DNA of 64,000 nt from Thermoflavifilum aggregans (GTDB taxonomy: Bacteria > Bacteroidota > Bacteroidia > Chitinophagales > Chitinophagaceae), in the NCBI RefSeq assembly GCF_002797735.1, contig NZ_PGFG01000001.1, positions 2,770,001 through 2,834,000 on the forward strand, written 5' to 3'. Of this stretch, positions 1 through 8,978 are shown piece by piece (position 1 is the stretch's first letter; every line of letters begins with the position of its first letter). Position numbers and translations under genes: made by a program. The notes under the pieces were generated by a model. The model ran no database searches. It saw only the letters and a list, made by a program, of their open reading frames with translations, and was not told where the DNA came from.

Positions 1-1014
1 CCGGAAGAAAAATTTTACATAGGTATCATAAAACACATCAACATCGTATTTGGGGTAGTTGGTTTCACGGGGGAATTGCGAAAGGTACTGGTACAGAAAA
101 TGCAGGTCATCGTCGGTCAGCAAAAAACGTTGCCTGGCCGGCACAGACTCCGGGAACAACAGTGCCTGAAGCATGTGCACCAGATCATATAAAGAAATCT
201 GATTCTGCATGCTGAAATCCATGGGCTCCGGTACAAGCTTCCCGTTCCGGTCCATATAAGCCCGGCCAATCCACACCGGAGCGCTCCGCTGTATAGAATC
301 CGGATTGTATAAAGCCGGCTGCGTATACAGCACATGCCCCTGTTCATCCAGAAAACGAATGGGATTGGTATACCGGTTTTGTTCAGCTGTTAAACCCATA
401 AATTGCCGAATGATACGGGCACTGGCATATCCTTTCTCATGCAGCTTTTGCTGGATGGCTTGCTGACCCACAAACTGATACAACCGGTTGTAGGCATCGT
501 TGTCACTCACCAGAAAAGCTTTTTTGATGAAATGCGCAATAGAGGGATAACCCGTTTCCGAGGTACTGTCGGCCCATTCCGGGATCTGCCAGGCATAGGC
601 ACTGTCAAACTGCATCCGGGTAAATTTATGGACACCCGGAATATGCAGTTCATTCAGCTTTTCCAATGCCAGACAAGCCAGCGGAAGCTTAACCACGGAT
701 GCCGGATAAAAGTACAGCTGCGGATCGGCATGATAGGCATAGGTATAGAAATGGGGGCGGTTATGCCTATCACGATCAATCTGCACATACAGTATCTGCA
801 GCCGGTACGTGTCTGGATGAGTTAGTACCTGCCGATACAGCGAATCTTGATGAGCAAACAGCAGCCGGCGGAAATAAGGATCAGTCCGCGGTTGCGCATG
901 GCCGGTGCCGGATGCTGTTCCCATACAACCCATGAGAAAAAGGACCATTTTAAACACAAAGCAACTTGGGTTTCGCATCATAGCCATCAGGAATGCATGA
1001 CAGATCGGCTTCAT
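1..1014 (-). CDS. Class A beta-lactamase-like serine hydrolase (3' end cut by window edge)
   Basis: The reading frame is open from an ATG at 1014 down to base 1, so the C-terminus lies outside the window. It starts with a hydrophobic export signal that contains a possible lipobox (LMGC). Residues around 106-109 read SVVK, the SxxK nucleophile motif of class A beta-lactamases and related penicillin-binding enzymes, and an SDN motif follows further on in LVSDNDAYN. The third motif (KTG) would be beyond the edge. The start lies one base after the TAA stop of the deacetylase gene upstream (TAAGATG), so the two genes are probably co-transcribed and translationally coupled. The role may be beta-lactam hydrolysis or, more likely in this setting, a periplasmic serine hydrolase of unknown substrate. 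An internal ATG (MVLFLMGC) is an alternative start. Confidence 0.8.
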   Translation of the reverse strand, partial: MKPICHAFLMAMMRNPSCFVFKMVLFLMGCMGTASGTGHAQPRTDPYFRRLLFAHQDSLYRQVLTHPDTYRLQILYVQIDRDRHNRPHFYTYAYHADPQLYFYPASVVKLPLACLALEKLNELHIPGVHKFTRMQFDSAYAWQIPEWADSTSETGYPSIAHFIKKAFLVSDNDAYNRLYQFVGQQAIQQKLHEKGYASARIIRQFMGLTAEQNRYTNPIRFLDEQGHVLYTQPALYNPDSIQRSAPVWIGRAYMDRNGKLVPEPMDFSMQNQISLYDLVHMLQALLFPESVPARQRFLLTDDDLHFLYQYLSQFPRETNYPKYDVDVFYDTYVKFFFR

Positions 1015-1015
1015 C

Positions 1016-2029
1016 TTACAAACGAGAGGATGCCAGCGACGCCCGACGCTGCATCAGTTCACGCCAGGTGGTGATGATAAACCCGTGTGCCTGCAAAAAC
1101 TGCCGAAAGCCAGGATCCAGCATGGCCAACATATCAGCCCGACGGATATCTCCGCTGTCGGATATCTTGCTGAAATTGCAGGAAGTATGGGTGCAATGCA
1201 TGATGACCATTGTGATGCCCGGCTTTAACTCCATCAGTGTCTTCTCATACAGGGCTACCCGCCATTTGCGCAAATGCTCATCGTCGCGCGGCATATCAGC
1301 CGGAATGTTCCAGTCGTAACTGGTATTATGCAAATCATCCAGCACCGGCAAGCCTGCATCCCAGAGCATTTTGCCCAATGCATGCAACTGCTGCAGTTCT
1401 GCCGCCGTCAGATGCATTTGCTGGCTAATGTAGCTGTCATGCCCGCCCGGCAACATCACCGGAATATGATGCATGATGCCGGCCTGGATATAAACCTGTA
1501 AAAAAGCCGGTGTAGCAAACAGGGTACCCATATGCGAATCCAGATGGGTAGGATGAAAGCCCATGCGTTCTGCTTTTTCGATTTGTGCTTCTATTTCCCT
1601 ACCTACTTCTTCGGCACTGGCATGGCTTACCACATCAGCCACATCGGGCCAAAGATTGCCGGTAGTATCCGTAAGTCCAGGCACAGCTGCGGCTCCGGCT
1701 ACAGGCCCCCAGCGATAATCTTTCCATTCGGAAGTAAGTGTCAGATGCAAGCCTGCATCTACCCGATGTCCCAAGATATATCGCACGATATGTGGGACCC
1801 ACGGACAAGGCATCATCACGCTGGTTGACCGCGCTACGCCTTGCTCCAGCACACGGATAATGCCACTGTCTGAGTCAAACGACATGCCTGCATCATCCAT
1901 ATGTAAAATCAACACGCGTGCGTTGGCCGGGAATCCCAGCCGCATGGCATAGGTAGTGTCCTGTGCATGCAATCCGATGCCTGACCATAGCAGGCCAATC
2001 AGCAGGTAAACATAGCGTTGCATCATCAT
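1016..2029 (-). CDS. YdjC/ChbG-family carbohydrate deacetylase, exported
   Basis: This 337-residue protein begins with a signal peptide ending near HAQ. The mature part shows the YdjC family fold signatures: an early HMDDAG metal-binding aspartate pair and a later HLDSHMGT histidine/aspartate motif. The family comprises metal-dependent deacetylases of N-acetylated sugars such as diacetylchitobiose. The signal peptide suggests a periplasmic site, unlike cytoplasmic ChbG. It is the first gene of a tight two-gene unit with the serine hydrolase. Three consecutive ATG codons open the frame, so the exact start is uncertain by two codons. The substrate is not deducible. Confidence 0.82.
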   Translation of the reverse strand: MMMQRYVYLLIGLLWSGIGLHAQDTTYAMRLGFPANARVLILHMDDAGMSFDSDSGIIRVLEQGVARSTSVMMPCPWVPHIVRYILGHRVDAGLHLTLTSEWKDYRWGPVAGAAAVPGLTDTTGNLWPDVADVVSHASAEEVGREIEAQIEKAERMGFHPTHLDSHMGTLFATPAFLQVYIQAGIMHHIPVMLPGGHDSYISQQMHLTAAELQQLHALGKMLWDAGLPVLDDLHNTSYDWNIPADMPRDDEHLRKWRVALYEKTLMELKPGITMVIMHCTHTSCNFSKISDSGDIRRADMLAMLDPGFRQFLQAHGFIITTWRELMQRRASLASSRL

Positions 2030-2093
2030 TTGTTTATTGCCGGAAGTTAGGGTTTATTTGCTTTGTTTCACCCACCCGGAGCTTGAAATATGC

Positions 2094-2101
2094 TATTTTT
2101 G
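2094..2101 (+). promoter_or_regulatory. Bacteroidota -7 element for lysS
   Basis: TATTTTTG matches the Bacteroidota sigma consensus TAnnTTTG and lies 12 bases before the lysS ATG. No well-spaced TTG -33 element is obvious. Confidence 0.5.
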
Positions 2102-2113
2102 CAGGCCTGATGA

Positions 2114-3652
2114 ATGGATAATCCCCATACTATGTCGCTTGCTTTATCTGAACAAGAACGCATCCGCAGAGAAAAATTGGCTCAGTTGCAGCAATTGGGT
2201 ATTGATCCCTACCCCGCTGCACAATATGAAATAAATACACATATACGAACTATTCGCGAACAGTTCGATCCTGCTCATCCCGAAGCTTTTCAGCAGGTAT
2301 CGCTGGCAGGCCGAATCATGACCATGCGCGATATGGGCAAGGCCAGCTTTGCCGATCTGCAGGATAGTACCGGTCGCATCCAACTGTATGTGCGCCGTGA
2401 TGATATCTGTCCCGGAGAGGATAAAACCCTTTACAACACCGTCTGGAAAAAACTGCTCGATATCGGCGATATCATTGGTGTAAAGGGCTTTGTGTTTTAT
2501 ACCAAAACCGGCGAACTATCCGTTCACGTGCAATCCTTCACTCTGCTATCCAAATCCCTGCGCCCGCTGCCAGTAGTGAAGGAAAAAGAAGGAGAAGTGT
2601 ACGACGCCGTCACCGATCCGGAATTCAAATACCGGCAACGGTATGCCCATCTGATTATTGAACCACAGGCCAGGGAACGCTTTGCCATGATCACCCGCAT
2701 GAAACAAACCATTCGCGATTTTCTGAACCAACGCGGAGCCCTGGAGGTTGATACGCCCGTATTGCAAACCATACCCGGCGGAGCAGCTGCCCGGCCGTTC
2801 ATTACCCATCATAATGCACTGGATATTGATTTATACCTGCGAATTGCCGATGAACTGTATCTGAAACGCCTGATTGTGGGAGGATATGACTGGGTATATG
2901 AATTCAGCCGCAACTTTCGCAACGAAGGAATGGACCGCACGCATAATCCTGAGTTTACCATCCTCGAGTTTTATGTGGCTTACAAAGATTATTTCTGGAT
3001 GATGGAAACGACCGAACAACTGCTGGAACATGTGGTAAAATCACTGCATGGCACCACGGTCATTCCAGTGGGCGATCGGCAAATTGATTTCAAAGCCCCT
3101 TACCCGCGCATAGCCATTCTGGATGCTATACACGAATTTACCGGGGTAGAGATAAGTGAAATGGATGAAAACCAGCTGCGTGAAGTGTGTAAACAGTTCA
3201 ACATTCCAACTGACAACACCATGGGTAGAGGCAAACTCATTGATGCTATTTTCAGTGAAATGTGCCAGTCGCATTTCATCCAGCCCACATTTATCATAGA
3301 TTACCCCGTGGAAATGAGCCCGCTCACCAAAAAACACCGCAGCAAACCCGGATTGGTTGAGCGTTTTGAGCTCATCATCAATGGAAAAGAAATTGCCAAT
3401 GCCTACAGTGAACTGAATGATCCCATTGACCAGCTTCATCGCTTTGAAGAACAGCAAAAACTCATGCAGCGGGGCGATGAAGAGGCCATGTATATTGACT
3501 ATGATTTCATCCGTGCGCTGGAATATGGGATGCCCCCTACTGCAGGCATTGGTATTGGTATAGATCGGCTGGCGATGTTGCTCACCAACCAGCCTTCCAT
3601 TCAGGATGTGCTGTTCTTCCCACAAATGCGCCCCGAACGCCTCCCGGATTAA
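2114..3652 (+). CDS. lysS: Lysyl-tRNA synthetase, class II
   Basis: The 512-residue protein charges tRNA-Lys in the cytoplasm. An N-terminal OB-fold anticodon-binding domain (roughly residues 60-170, with the AGRIMTMRDMGKASF segment) precedes a class II catalytic core. Motif 2 is FRNEGMDRTHNPEF and motif 3 is GIGIGIDRLAML near the C-terminus. Length is normal for bacterial LysS. The ATG at 2114 fits the promoter element just upstream, and a second in-frame ATG seven codons in (2132) is possible. The gene is monocistronic: its neighbours on both sides read the opposite way. Confidence 0.97.
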   Translation: MDNPHTMSLALSEQERIRREKLAQLQQLGIDPYPAAQYEINTHIRTIREQFDPAHPEAFQQVSLAGRIMTMRDMGKASFADLQDSTGRIQLYVRRDDICPGEDKTLYNTVWKKLLDIGDIIGVKGFVFYTKTGELSVHVQSFTLLSKSLRPLPVVKEKEGEVYDAVTDPEFKYRQRYAHLIIEPQARERFAMITRMKQTIRDFLNQRGALEVDTPVLQTIPGGAAARPFITHHNALDIDLYLRIADELYLKRLIVGGYDWVYEFSRNFRNEGMDRTHNPEFTILEFYVAYKDYFWMMETTEQLLEHVVKSLHGTTVIPVGDRQIDFKAPYPRIAILDAIHEFTGVEISEMDENQLREVCKQFNIPTDNTMGRGKLIDAIFSEMCQSHFIQPTFIIDYPVEMSPLTKKHRSKPGLVERFELIINGKEIANAYSELNDPIDQLHRFEEQQKLMQRGDEEAMYIDYDFIRALEYGMPPTAGIGIGIDRLAMLLTNQPSIQDVLFFPQMRPERLPD

Positions 3653-3715
3653 CGGATAAAAAACCTGGCCGGAGCAGACAATCTGCAAATCTGACCTAGC
3701 GACTTATCCCAAATT

Positions 3716-3970
3716 TCATGGTCTCATCCATACTCTTCTCCTAACCACTACTACCGGTGCCGGCCGAACCACCACCACAGGCGGAGGAGGCACTACTACC
3801 ACACGGGAAGGTCTTACCACCACCACTGGTACCGGAGGCGGAGGGGGAGGCAAAGGGGCACCAATCTGGACCCCTATGGCTACACGAACCTGACCATAAG
3901 CATGATGGGCAGCCATCAGCATACCCGTAGAGATCCAGATCATACACAAACTTCTCCAAACCAATTTCAT
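3716..3970 (-). CDS. Short secreted Pro/Val-rich low-complexity protein
   Basis: The 84-residue product starts at ATG 3970 with a good signal peptide (MKLVWRSLC to AYGQ). The mature part is almost entirely proline and valine runs with repeated VVVVRP units and a basic C-terminal tail (RRRVWMRP). Proteins with such PPPP/VVVV runs are common as small envelope proteins in Chitinophagaceae, and some carry YXWGXW repeats that are absent here. Function is unknown. A longer frame beginning at 4042 exists, but its extra residues do not look like a signal peptide. The repetitive G-rich and C-rich DNA could create spurious frames, which lowers confidence. Confidence 0.5.
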   Translation of the reverse strand: MKLVWRSLCMIWISTGMLMAAHHAYGQVRVAIGVQIGAPLPPPPPPVPVVVVRPSRVVVVPPPPVVVVRPAPVVVVRRRVWMRP

Positions 3971-4087
3971 AGGAATCGATTTTTTTGTTTTTGACTGGGA
4001 TGGAAATGAAAAGTTTAACCTCCAGAGAAACGGGAGTTGCATTTTTCATCAATTCAGTCTATTTTTCTTTTCAAAAAATACCGAATT

Positions 4088-4438
4088 ATGAAAAACATCA
4101 TTCCCAACCGTGTAGCCATGATTGTCTTTGCCATTCCGTTTCTGTACATCGGCATCAATCATTTGCTTTATTTTTCTTCCATGGGATCTATGTCGCCCAT
4201 TCCACCGGGTAAATTCTGGATTATTCTCACGGGCATTGCCCAGATTCTGGCAGGGATTTCTTTTATCATCAATGTGAAATCAAAACTGGCCGGTTATCTG
4301 CTGGCTTTATATCTGTTGCTGGTTGTATTGCTGGTAAGACTGCCAATGGGATTTCACGATCCCAACCAGAACCTGATGCTCGTAAAAGACCTGGGGTTAC
4401 TGGCCGGTAGTATTTTGCTGGCCAACCAGGGTAAGTAA
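4088..4438 (+). CDS. DoxX-like small integral membrane protein
   Basis: The product is 116 residues with four predicted membrane segments (starting VAMIVFAIPFLYIGI, FWIILTGIAQILAGI, LAGYLLALYLLLVVLL and LGLLAGSILLA), the usual size and topology of the DoxX/DoxD-like family. The family is linked to redox or sulfur-compound membrane functions but is poorly defined. The ATG at 4088 gives a normal family N-terminus. The longer frame from 4037 adds residues that overlap the upstream untranslated region. It is convergent with the thioredoxin gene. Confidence 0.75.
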   Translation: MKNIIPNRVAMIVFAIPFLYIGINHLLYFSSMGSMSPIPPGKFWIILTGIAQILAGISFIINVKSKLAGYLLALYLLLVVLLVRLPMGFHDPNQNLMLVKDLGLLAGSILLANQGK

Positions 4439-4441
4439 TCT

Positions 4442-4487
4442 ATTCCTGTTGGAGCTGTTCAGGAATGCTTCTCCTCTGCAGGAGAAG
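4442..4487. terminator. Inverted repeats between convergent DoxX-like and trx genes
   Basis: Two perfect inverted repeats lie here: ATTCCTG with CAGGAAT (4442-4448 and 4460-4466), and an 8-bp stem CTTCTCCT with AGGAGAAG (4468-4487) inside the 3' end of the thioredoxin gene. Neither is followed by a strong T run, so termination is only a possibility. Confidence 0.3.
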
Positions 4488-4830
4488 AAACTTCTTCAAC
4501 TTTTGCAGAGGTAGTTGTTTCCTGTACAATTTTTTGCAACACCTGCAAAAGCTGATCGGGCGGTACAACACCCGAATGACGCCAGAGGGGTTGGCCTTTG
4601 TGAAATACCATCAACGTTGGTACGCCTGAAATCTGATATACACTCGCTACCAACGGATTGCGATCTACATCCACCTGATAAAACAATACCTGATCACCGA
4701 TTTTGTGCTTGACTTCTTCCAGAATAGGTTCCATCATTTTACAAGGCATACACCAGGTGGCAAAAAAATCAACCAGCACGGGTTTTTCACTTCTGATGAT
4801 TTCTGAGAAAGTAGGCGCATGATTCTCCAT
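4459..4830 (-). CDS. Thioredoxin family protein
   Basis: The 123-residue protein has a thioredoxin fold with the active site WCMPCK at residues 26-31 and the cis-proline segment SGVPTLMVF. The second position of the CxxC motif is Met rather than the Gly of classical thioredoxin (WCGPC), which may shift the redox potential. An acidic low-complexity tail of about 18 residues follows the fold. There is no signal peptide, so it should reduce cytoplasmic disulfides. It sits on the same strand as the DUF2892 and Crp/Fnr genes, about 50 bases after DUF2892, which suggests a small redox-responsive cluster. Confidence 0.88.
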   Translation of the reverse strand: MENHAPTFSEIIRSEKPVLVDFFATWCMPCKMMEPILEEVKHKIGDQVLFYQVDVDRNPLVASVYQISGVPTLMVFHKGQPLWRHSGVVPPDQLLQVLQKIVQETTTSAKVEEVSSPAEEKHS

Positions 4831-4879
4831 TTCCTTTAGTTTTTAAAGGTTTAACCATGATCTATATCTCCGGTCAATT

Positions 4880-5086
4880 TCACTGCTTTACCTTGCAGGT
4901 ACTGATGCCCAATATCCGATACAGAGGGCAAAAGTTTACCAGAGCTGTTATAAACAACACAATACCTATGATCAACAGAATGACACCCCAGGTACCTGTT
5001 ACCGTATGATTAAAGTACAAAATACCCAGTACGATAGCCACGATAAAGCGGATAATCCGGTCGGCTGTACTGATGTTGCGTTTCAT
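4880..5086 (-). CDS. DUF2892 (YgaP-like) small inner-membrane protein
   Basis: The 68-residue protein opens with MKRNISTADRIIRF, the family signature, followed by two membrane helices (IRFIVAIVLGILYF and WGVILLIIGIVLFITALV) and a conserved NFCPLYRILGIST motif. DUF2892 is the membrane-anchor part of YgaP and often occurs alone beside Crp/Fnr regulators and thioredoxin-like proteins, as here. Its biochemical role is unknown. Confidence 0.9.
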   Translation of the reverse strand: MKRNISTADRIIRFIVAIVLGILYFNHTVTGTWGVILLIIGIVLFITALVNFCPLYRILGISTCKVKQ

Positions 5087-5156
5087 AGTTTTATATTTTC
5101 AACAAAATAAAACCAGAATATCCGACAACTCAGTAACCAGGGTTACACAATGACAA

Positions 5157-5759
5157 TCACGGAGATGTTTTCATCACCACTATCCGGTTTCGACCCAGTT
5201 GCACCACACCCTCATTTTCGAGCTGCTTCAGCAGGCGCGAAACAACCACCCGATCAGTACCCAATTCATCGGCCAGCTGCTGGTGGGTAATTTGCAGCTG
5301 GGGAGAACCATTTAGCAATACTTTTTTATGAAGCAAAGAAAGAAGGCGTTCATCCATGCGCTTGAAAGCTACGGCCTCCAACACACTGAGCACTTCTTCA
5401 AAGCGACGATGATACAAGCGAAACATAAATTCTATGAAACCATATTCTTCACGAATCAACCGACGAACTTCATCAATAGGAATCAGCAACACATCCGCAT
5501 CTTCTTCCACCACGGCCTTGATCTTGCTTTTTTCTTCATGCAAACCTCCCAGAAACGACATCACGCAACTTTCTCCAGGCTGAATATAGTAGAGCAGAAT
5601 TTCTCTGCCTTCGTCGTTCTGCTTCAGCACCTTCACCACACCGGAAAGCACCACCGGCACACTCCTGATATAACTTCCATCCTGCAGCAATACCGTCCCC
5701 GCAGGAAATGTACGTATATCTCCTGCTTCCATCCATTTTTCAAATAAATCATCTTTCAT
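5157..5759 (-). CDS. Crp/Fnr family transcriptional regulator
   Basis: The 200-residue protein has an N-terminal cyclic-nucleotide-binding-like beta roll (about residues 10-130) and a C-terminal winged helix with the recognition segment ADELGTDRVVVSRLLKQL. No N-terminal cysteine cluster is present, so it is not an oxygen-sensing FeS Fnr. The ligand is unknown. ATG 5759 is preferred over a TTG three codons upstream. It lies 70 bases before the DUF2892 gene on the same strand and probably controls that gene and thioredoxin. Confidence 0.9.
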   Translation of the reverse strand: MKDDLFEKWMEAGDIRTFPAGTVLLQDGSYIRSVPVVLSGVVKVLKQNDEGREILLYYIQPGESCVMSFLGGLHEEKSKIKAVVEEDADVLLIPIDEVRRLIREEYGFIEFMFRLYHRRFEEVLSVLEAVAFKRMDERLLSLLHKKVLLNGSPQLQITHQQLADELGTDRVVVSRLLKQLENEGVVQLGRNRIVVMKTSP

Positions 5760-5837
5760 ATTTCGCAATTCTCAACTGATCCGGGTGAAGTTAAACCAGA
5801 TTCAGGACATATAGAGCGGAAATATGAATAAAGCCAG

Positions 5838-6557
5838 TCATGCCAGATGTTGCCGGAAAAAAGCCTTCACCAGTTCCCAGGCTTCTGCAGCCGAAACGGG
5901 ATGATAGCTTGCACGTGCATCGCAGAAAAATCCATGATCGGCTTTGGAAAACACCACATTCACATAATCTTTCTGATGCTGATCCAGCGCTGCAGTGATG
6001 GCCTGTATTTTATCGGCCGTAATATGTTTATCCTGCCCGCCCCAGCACATCAGCAACGGTGCCTGCACCTGTGCAGCTCTGCTGAGCAGTTGTTCAGCAA
6101 TTCCTCCTCCGTAAAAGCAGGCTGCAGCATGCAAAGAAAGCACAGATGCTGCGAGGAAGGATACCCTGCCACCCAGGCAAAAGCCGATAGAAGCCAGCTG
6201 ATCGGGTTTGCATGCCGGATGGGCCGACAAGGCTGCTGCAGTAGCCCGAATATCAGCTTCCAGCCCCTCCAGCGTAAGTGCCTGTATATGCTCACGGGCT
6301 GCAGAAAAATCGGTATAGCTGCACACAAACCCCGGGCCGGTGCGATGATAAAGCTCGGGAGCCATCACCACGTAGCCTTCGGCGGCTATGCGCCTGGCTA
6401 CATCACGGATATGATCGTTTACGCCAAAAGCTTCCTGAAACAACATCACACCAGGTAATTGCTTTTCGGTGCTGTTTTCCGGATAGGCTTCGTATACATC
6501 CATCCGGGTGCCATCGGCAACTGAAACGGGAATCATCCGATGCAAGACTCTGCTCAT
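5838..6557 (-). CDS. Dienelactone hydrolase family protein
   Basis: The 239-residue alpha/beta hydrolase has the dienelactone hydrolase Cys-Asp-His triad: nucleophile in GFCLGG, Asp in GGQDKHI, and His in KADHGF. The N-terminal EAFGVNDHIRDVARRIAAEGY segment is characteristic. The family hydrolyses dienelactones in aromatic degradation, but most genomic copies are general esterases. There is no signal peptide. ATG 6557 lies 4 bases after the stop of the MFS gene upstream, so both are likely on one transcript. Confidence 0.88.
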   Translation of the reverse strand: MSRVLHRMIPVSVADGTRMDVYEAYPENSTEKQLPGVMLFQEAFGVNDHIRDVARRIAAEGYVVMAPELYHRTGPGFVCSYTDFSAAREHIQALTLEGLEADIRATAAALSAHPACKPDQLASIGFCLGGRVSFLAASVLSLHAAACFYGGGIAEQLLSRAAQVQAPLLMCWGGQDKHITADKIQAITAALDQHQKDYVNVVFSKADHGFFCDARASYHPVSAAEAWELVKAFFRQHLA

Positions 6558-6561
6558 AGGT

Positions 6562-7986
6562 TTAATTTTTATGTGAGTGAAACCATGGATAAGATTTTTG
6601 TCGGATTGCCTTCCTGCCGGACAGGCTGGTTTGTCCTGGAGAAGAAGGCTTTTCAGACCTGCTTGTAGAAAGGGAGGGGTGGTTTGAAGGCAACGAAATG
6701 GGTGGTTGTTCATTTTCTGAAATATTCTTTCCTCCGGTCGGCACATGCACAGGCCTATGCCTGAGCCACAGGGAAGCCAGCAGGCAAAATCCACCCATCA
6801 GTCCCACAGCCCAGGAAGCGCTGAGTTCATCGCCAATCACACCGGCCACCAGGCTGCCAAAGGGCATGGTGCCCTGCAGGGACATGGTGTAAAAACTCAT
6901 GACCCGCCCTCGCTTATCGTCTTCTGTGAAAATCTGCAGCAAAGTATTAGTAGTGGCTGTATGCAACATCTGGGCAAAGCCGGTTACGGCCATGCAAGCC
7001 AGTGAAAGCCACAACACATGGGATATGGCAAAAACCATCATCCCCGCCGCAAGGGTAATTCCCGTGAGCGATACAATGCGCAGCATGGTCTGCAGGGTTT
7101 TGCGATTGGTTAAATACAAGGCTGCCGAGATAGCTCCCACACCTGAAGCACTCATCAACAAACCAAAAGTTCCTGCACCTCCGTGTAATACCTGTTTGGC
7201 AAATACCGGCGCCAGCGTGCGCAGGCTGGCATTTACAAAACTCACGATGGCCAGCAACCCCAGTAACCTTGCCATTTGCTCATGATGAAATACATAATGC
7301 AAGCCTTCCTTCAGCTGGGAAACAATATGTGTATCCTCTCCTGATTTGCGGGAGTAATCAAACGAAATGCGCATCAGCATGACGCAAATTACCACCACTG
7401 CGTAGCTGAGGGCATTGATGAAAAAACACCACCCTTCTCCTACGGTGGCAATGAGCACCCCGGCAACAGATGGACCCATAAGCCGGGAAAGATTGAAGAT
7501 TGTAGAATTCAAAGCAATGGCATTAACCAACGCTGTTTTGTCGCGGTTAACCATTTCCACCACGAACGATTGCCTGACAGGCACTTCAAATGCATTGACA
7601 GTACCCAAAAACAGACTCAGGCCAATGAGATGCCAGACATTTACCAGCTTCATAAACGTCAGGATGCCGAGCAAAAAAGCCTGCAGCATAGCCAGCGATT
7701 CAATGCGGGCCAGCGCTTTTTGCTTGTTCCATCTGTCGGCAAATACGCCTGCAAAAGGGGCAATGATGAAAATGGGGATTTGTTCACAGAACCCAATAAT
7801 ACCCAGCCAGCCGGCCGAGTGTGTGAGCTGGTAAGCCAGCCACATCATGGCAATGCGCTGAATCCAGGTACCTATGAGCGATAACGTTTGCCCGATAATA
7901 AAAAGCCGGTAATTGCGATAACGCAAGGCCTGCTGTCCATGCCAATACCATTTCAATCTCACTGCTATATCATGCACCCAATTCAT
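6562..7986 (-). CDS. MFS transporter, EntS/Tet-like exporter
   Basis: The 474-residue protein has about 12 membrane helices and begins with YRNYRLFIIGQTLSLIGTWIQ, typical of EntS-like and macrolide/siderophore exporters of the major facilitator superfamily. FADRWNKQKAL is the cytoplasmic loop 2-3 motif. The C-terminal 70 residues after the last helix are hydrophilic and low complexity (Ser/Pro rich), longer than usual. It is followed 4 bases later by the dienelactone hydrolase gene. The substrate is unknown. Confidence 0.88.
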   Translation of the reverse strand: MNWVHDIAVRLKWYWHGQQALRYRNYRLFIIGQTLSLIGTWIQRIAMMWLAYQLTHSAGWLGIIGFCEQIPIFIIAPFAGVFADRWNKQKALARIESLAMLQAFLLGILTFMKLVNVWHLIGLSLFLGTVNAFEVPVRQSFVVEMVNRDKTALVNAIALNSTIFNLSRLMGPSVAGVLIATVGEGWCFFINALSYAVVVICVMLMRISFDYSRKSGEDTHIVSQLKEGLHYVFHHEQMARLLGLLAIVSFVNASLRTLAPVFAKQVLHGGAGTFGLLMSASGVGAISAALYLTNRKTLQTMLRIVSLTGITLAAGMMVFAISHVLWLSLACMAVTGFAQMLHTATTNTLLQIFTEDDKRGRVMSFYTMSLQGTMPFGSLVAGVIGDELSASWAVGLMGGFCLLASLWLRHRPVHVPTGGKNISENEQPPISLPSNHPSLSTSRSEKPSSPGQTSLSGRKAIRQKSYPWFHSHKN

Positions 7987-8032
7987 CTTTTTGCAGTTTC
8001 AATGGCTTAAGGCAGCCATCATGCAACACTTC

Positions 8033-8911
8033 TTATGCGGGTATGGTGAGTACCGGCACTGTGCTGCGAAACAATACAGCCCGCGTATGCTTCATTTTCA
8101 ACAAACTTCCTGGCCAGCGCTGCTGCTGAGGAATGAGCAATATCATATCTGCTTGCTGATCCCGCACAAAATCCTTGATACCACTCACCACATGACGCGA
8201 AGAGATGCGGTGAAAACTCACCTGCAGGCCGGAAAAATATTCCTGCAGAAACCTCTGCTGTGTTTCCATCTGAGCGTCCTCTTCCTTTTTGGGGTGTCCT
8301 ACATGCATGACAAGCAATTCCACACCCAGAAGCTGTACAACTTTACGAATACGCGCAAAGGCATGAAAATGCGGATGGGCTTCCGGAGAAGCTAATCCTT
8401 CTCCCCCTGGCTGACCAGCAGAAAAATCATAGGCAAATACGATTTTCCGGATATTGCGTTCGCCGGGAAATTCGGCTCTGGGAGGCACTGTGATTACCGG
8501 ATAGCCGGCATGCTGGGCAATCTCAACGGTATGGCTGCCCATAAAAATATTGCCCATACCTGCACCGGTGAGCCCGATCACCACAAAGTCAACCTGGTAG
8601 TGATGGCACAACCTGCGGACATGTTCTAGTAACCCTTCATTGGTGGCTACACATTCAATATGCAAATGCCGGTCAACTTCTTCCTTCAGCTCATTTTTCC
8701 GCTCCTCCAGCCTTTCACGGATATAGGTTTTCATGGTGTCAAAATGAAGCATGTTCAGTTCATATTCTGAAATGGCCGAAGGAGCTTCAAATACATGCAA
8801 CAAAATCAATTTGCCATCATTATGAAACTGATGCGCTATCAGCTTTGCTGCATAGGTAGTGGCATGTCGGGCATTGAGCGAAAAATCCGTTGGAGCCAGT
8901 ATTGTTACCAT
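8033..8911 (-). CDS. Universal stress protein with two tandem UspA domains
   Basis: The 292-residue cytoplasmic protein has two UspA domains. The first (residues about 1-145) begins TILAPTDFSLNA and holds the ATP-binding signature GLTGAGMGNIFMGSHT followed by PVITVP. The second (about 155-290) starts KIVFAYDFSAG but has a degenerate glycine motif, so only the first domain is likely to bind nucleotide. Tandem Usp proteins are common in Bacteroidota and are often induced by oxygen or starvation stress. It lies 46 bases before the MFS gene on the same strand and may share its transcript. Confidence 0.9.
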   Translation of the reverse strand: MVTILAPTDFSLNARHATTYAAKLIAHQFHNDGKLILLHVFEAPSAISEYELNMLHFDTMKTYIRERLEERKNELKEEVDRHLHIECVATNEGLLEHVRRLCHHYQVDFVVIGLTGAGMGNIFMGSHTVEIAQHAGYPVITVPPRAEFPGERNIRKIVFAYDFSAGQPGGEGLASPEAHPHFHAFARIRKVVQLLGVELLVMHVGHPKKEEDAQMETQQRFLQEYFSGLQVSFHRISSRHVVSGIKDFVRDQQADMILLIPQQQRWPGSLLKMKHTRAVLFRSTVPVLTIPA

Positions 8912-8978
8912 ATTACCATGAATACATGCGATGATCTTAGTTCAATATACTGATCTTCTCTGGTTTCTGCAAATGGGT

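Noticed and set aside
403-825. Plus-strand frame of 140 codons near the left edge
   Set aside because: It is the reverse of the serine hydrolase that shows SxxK and SDN motifs on the minus strand.
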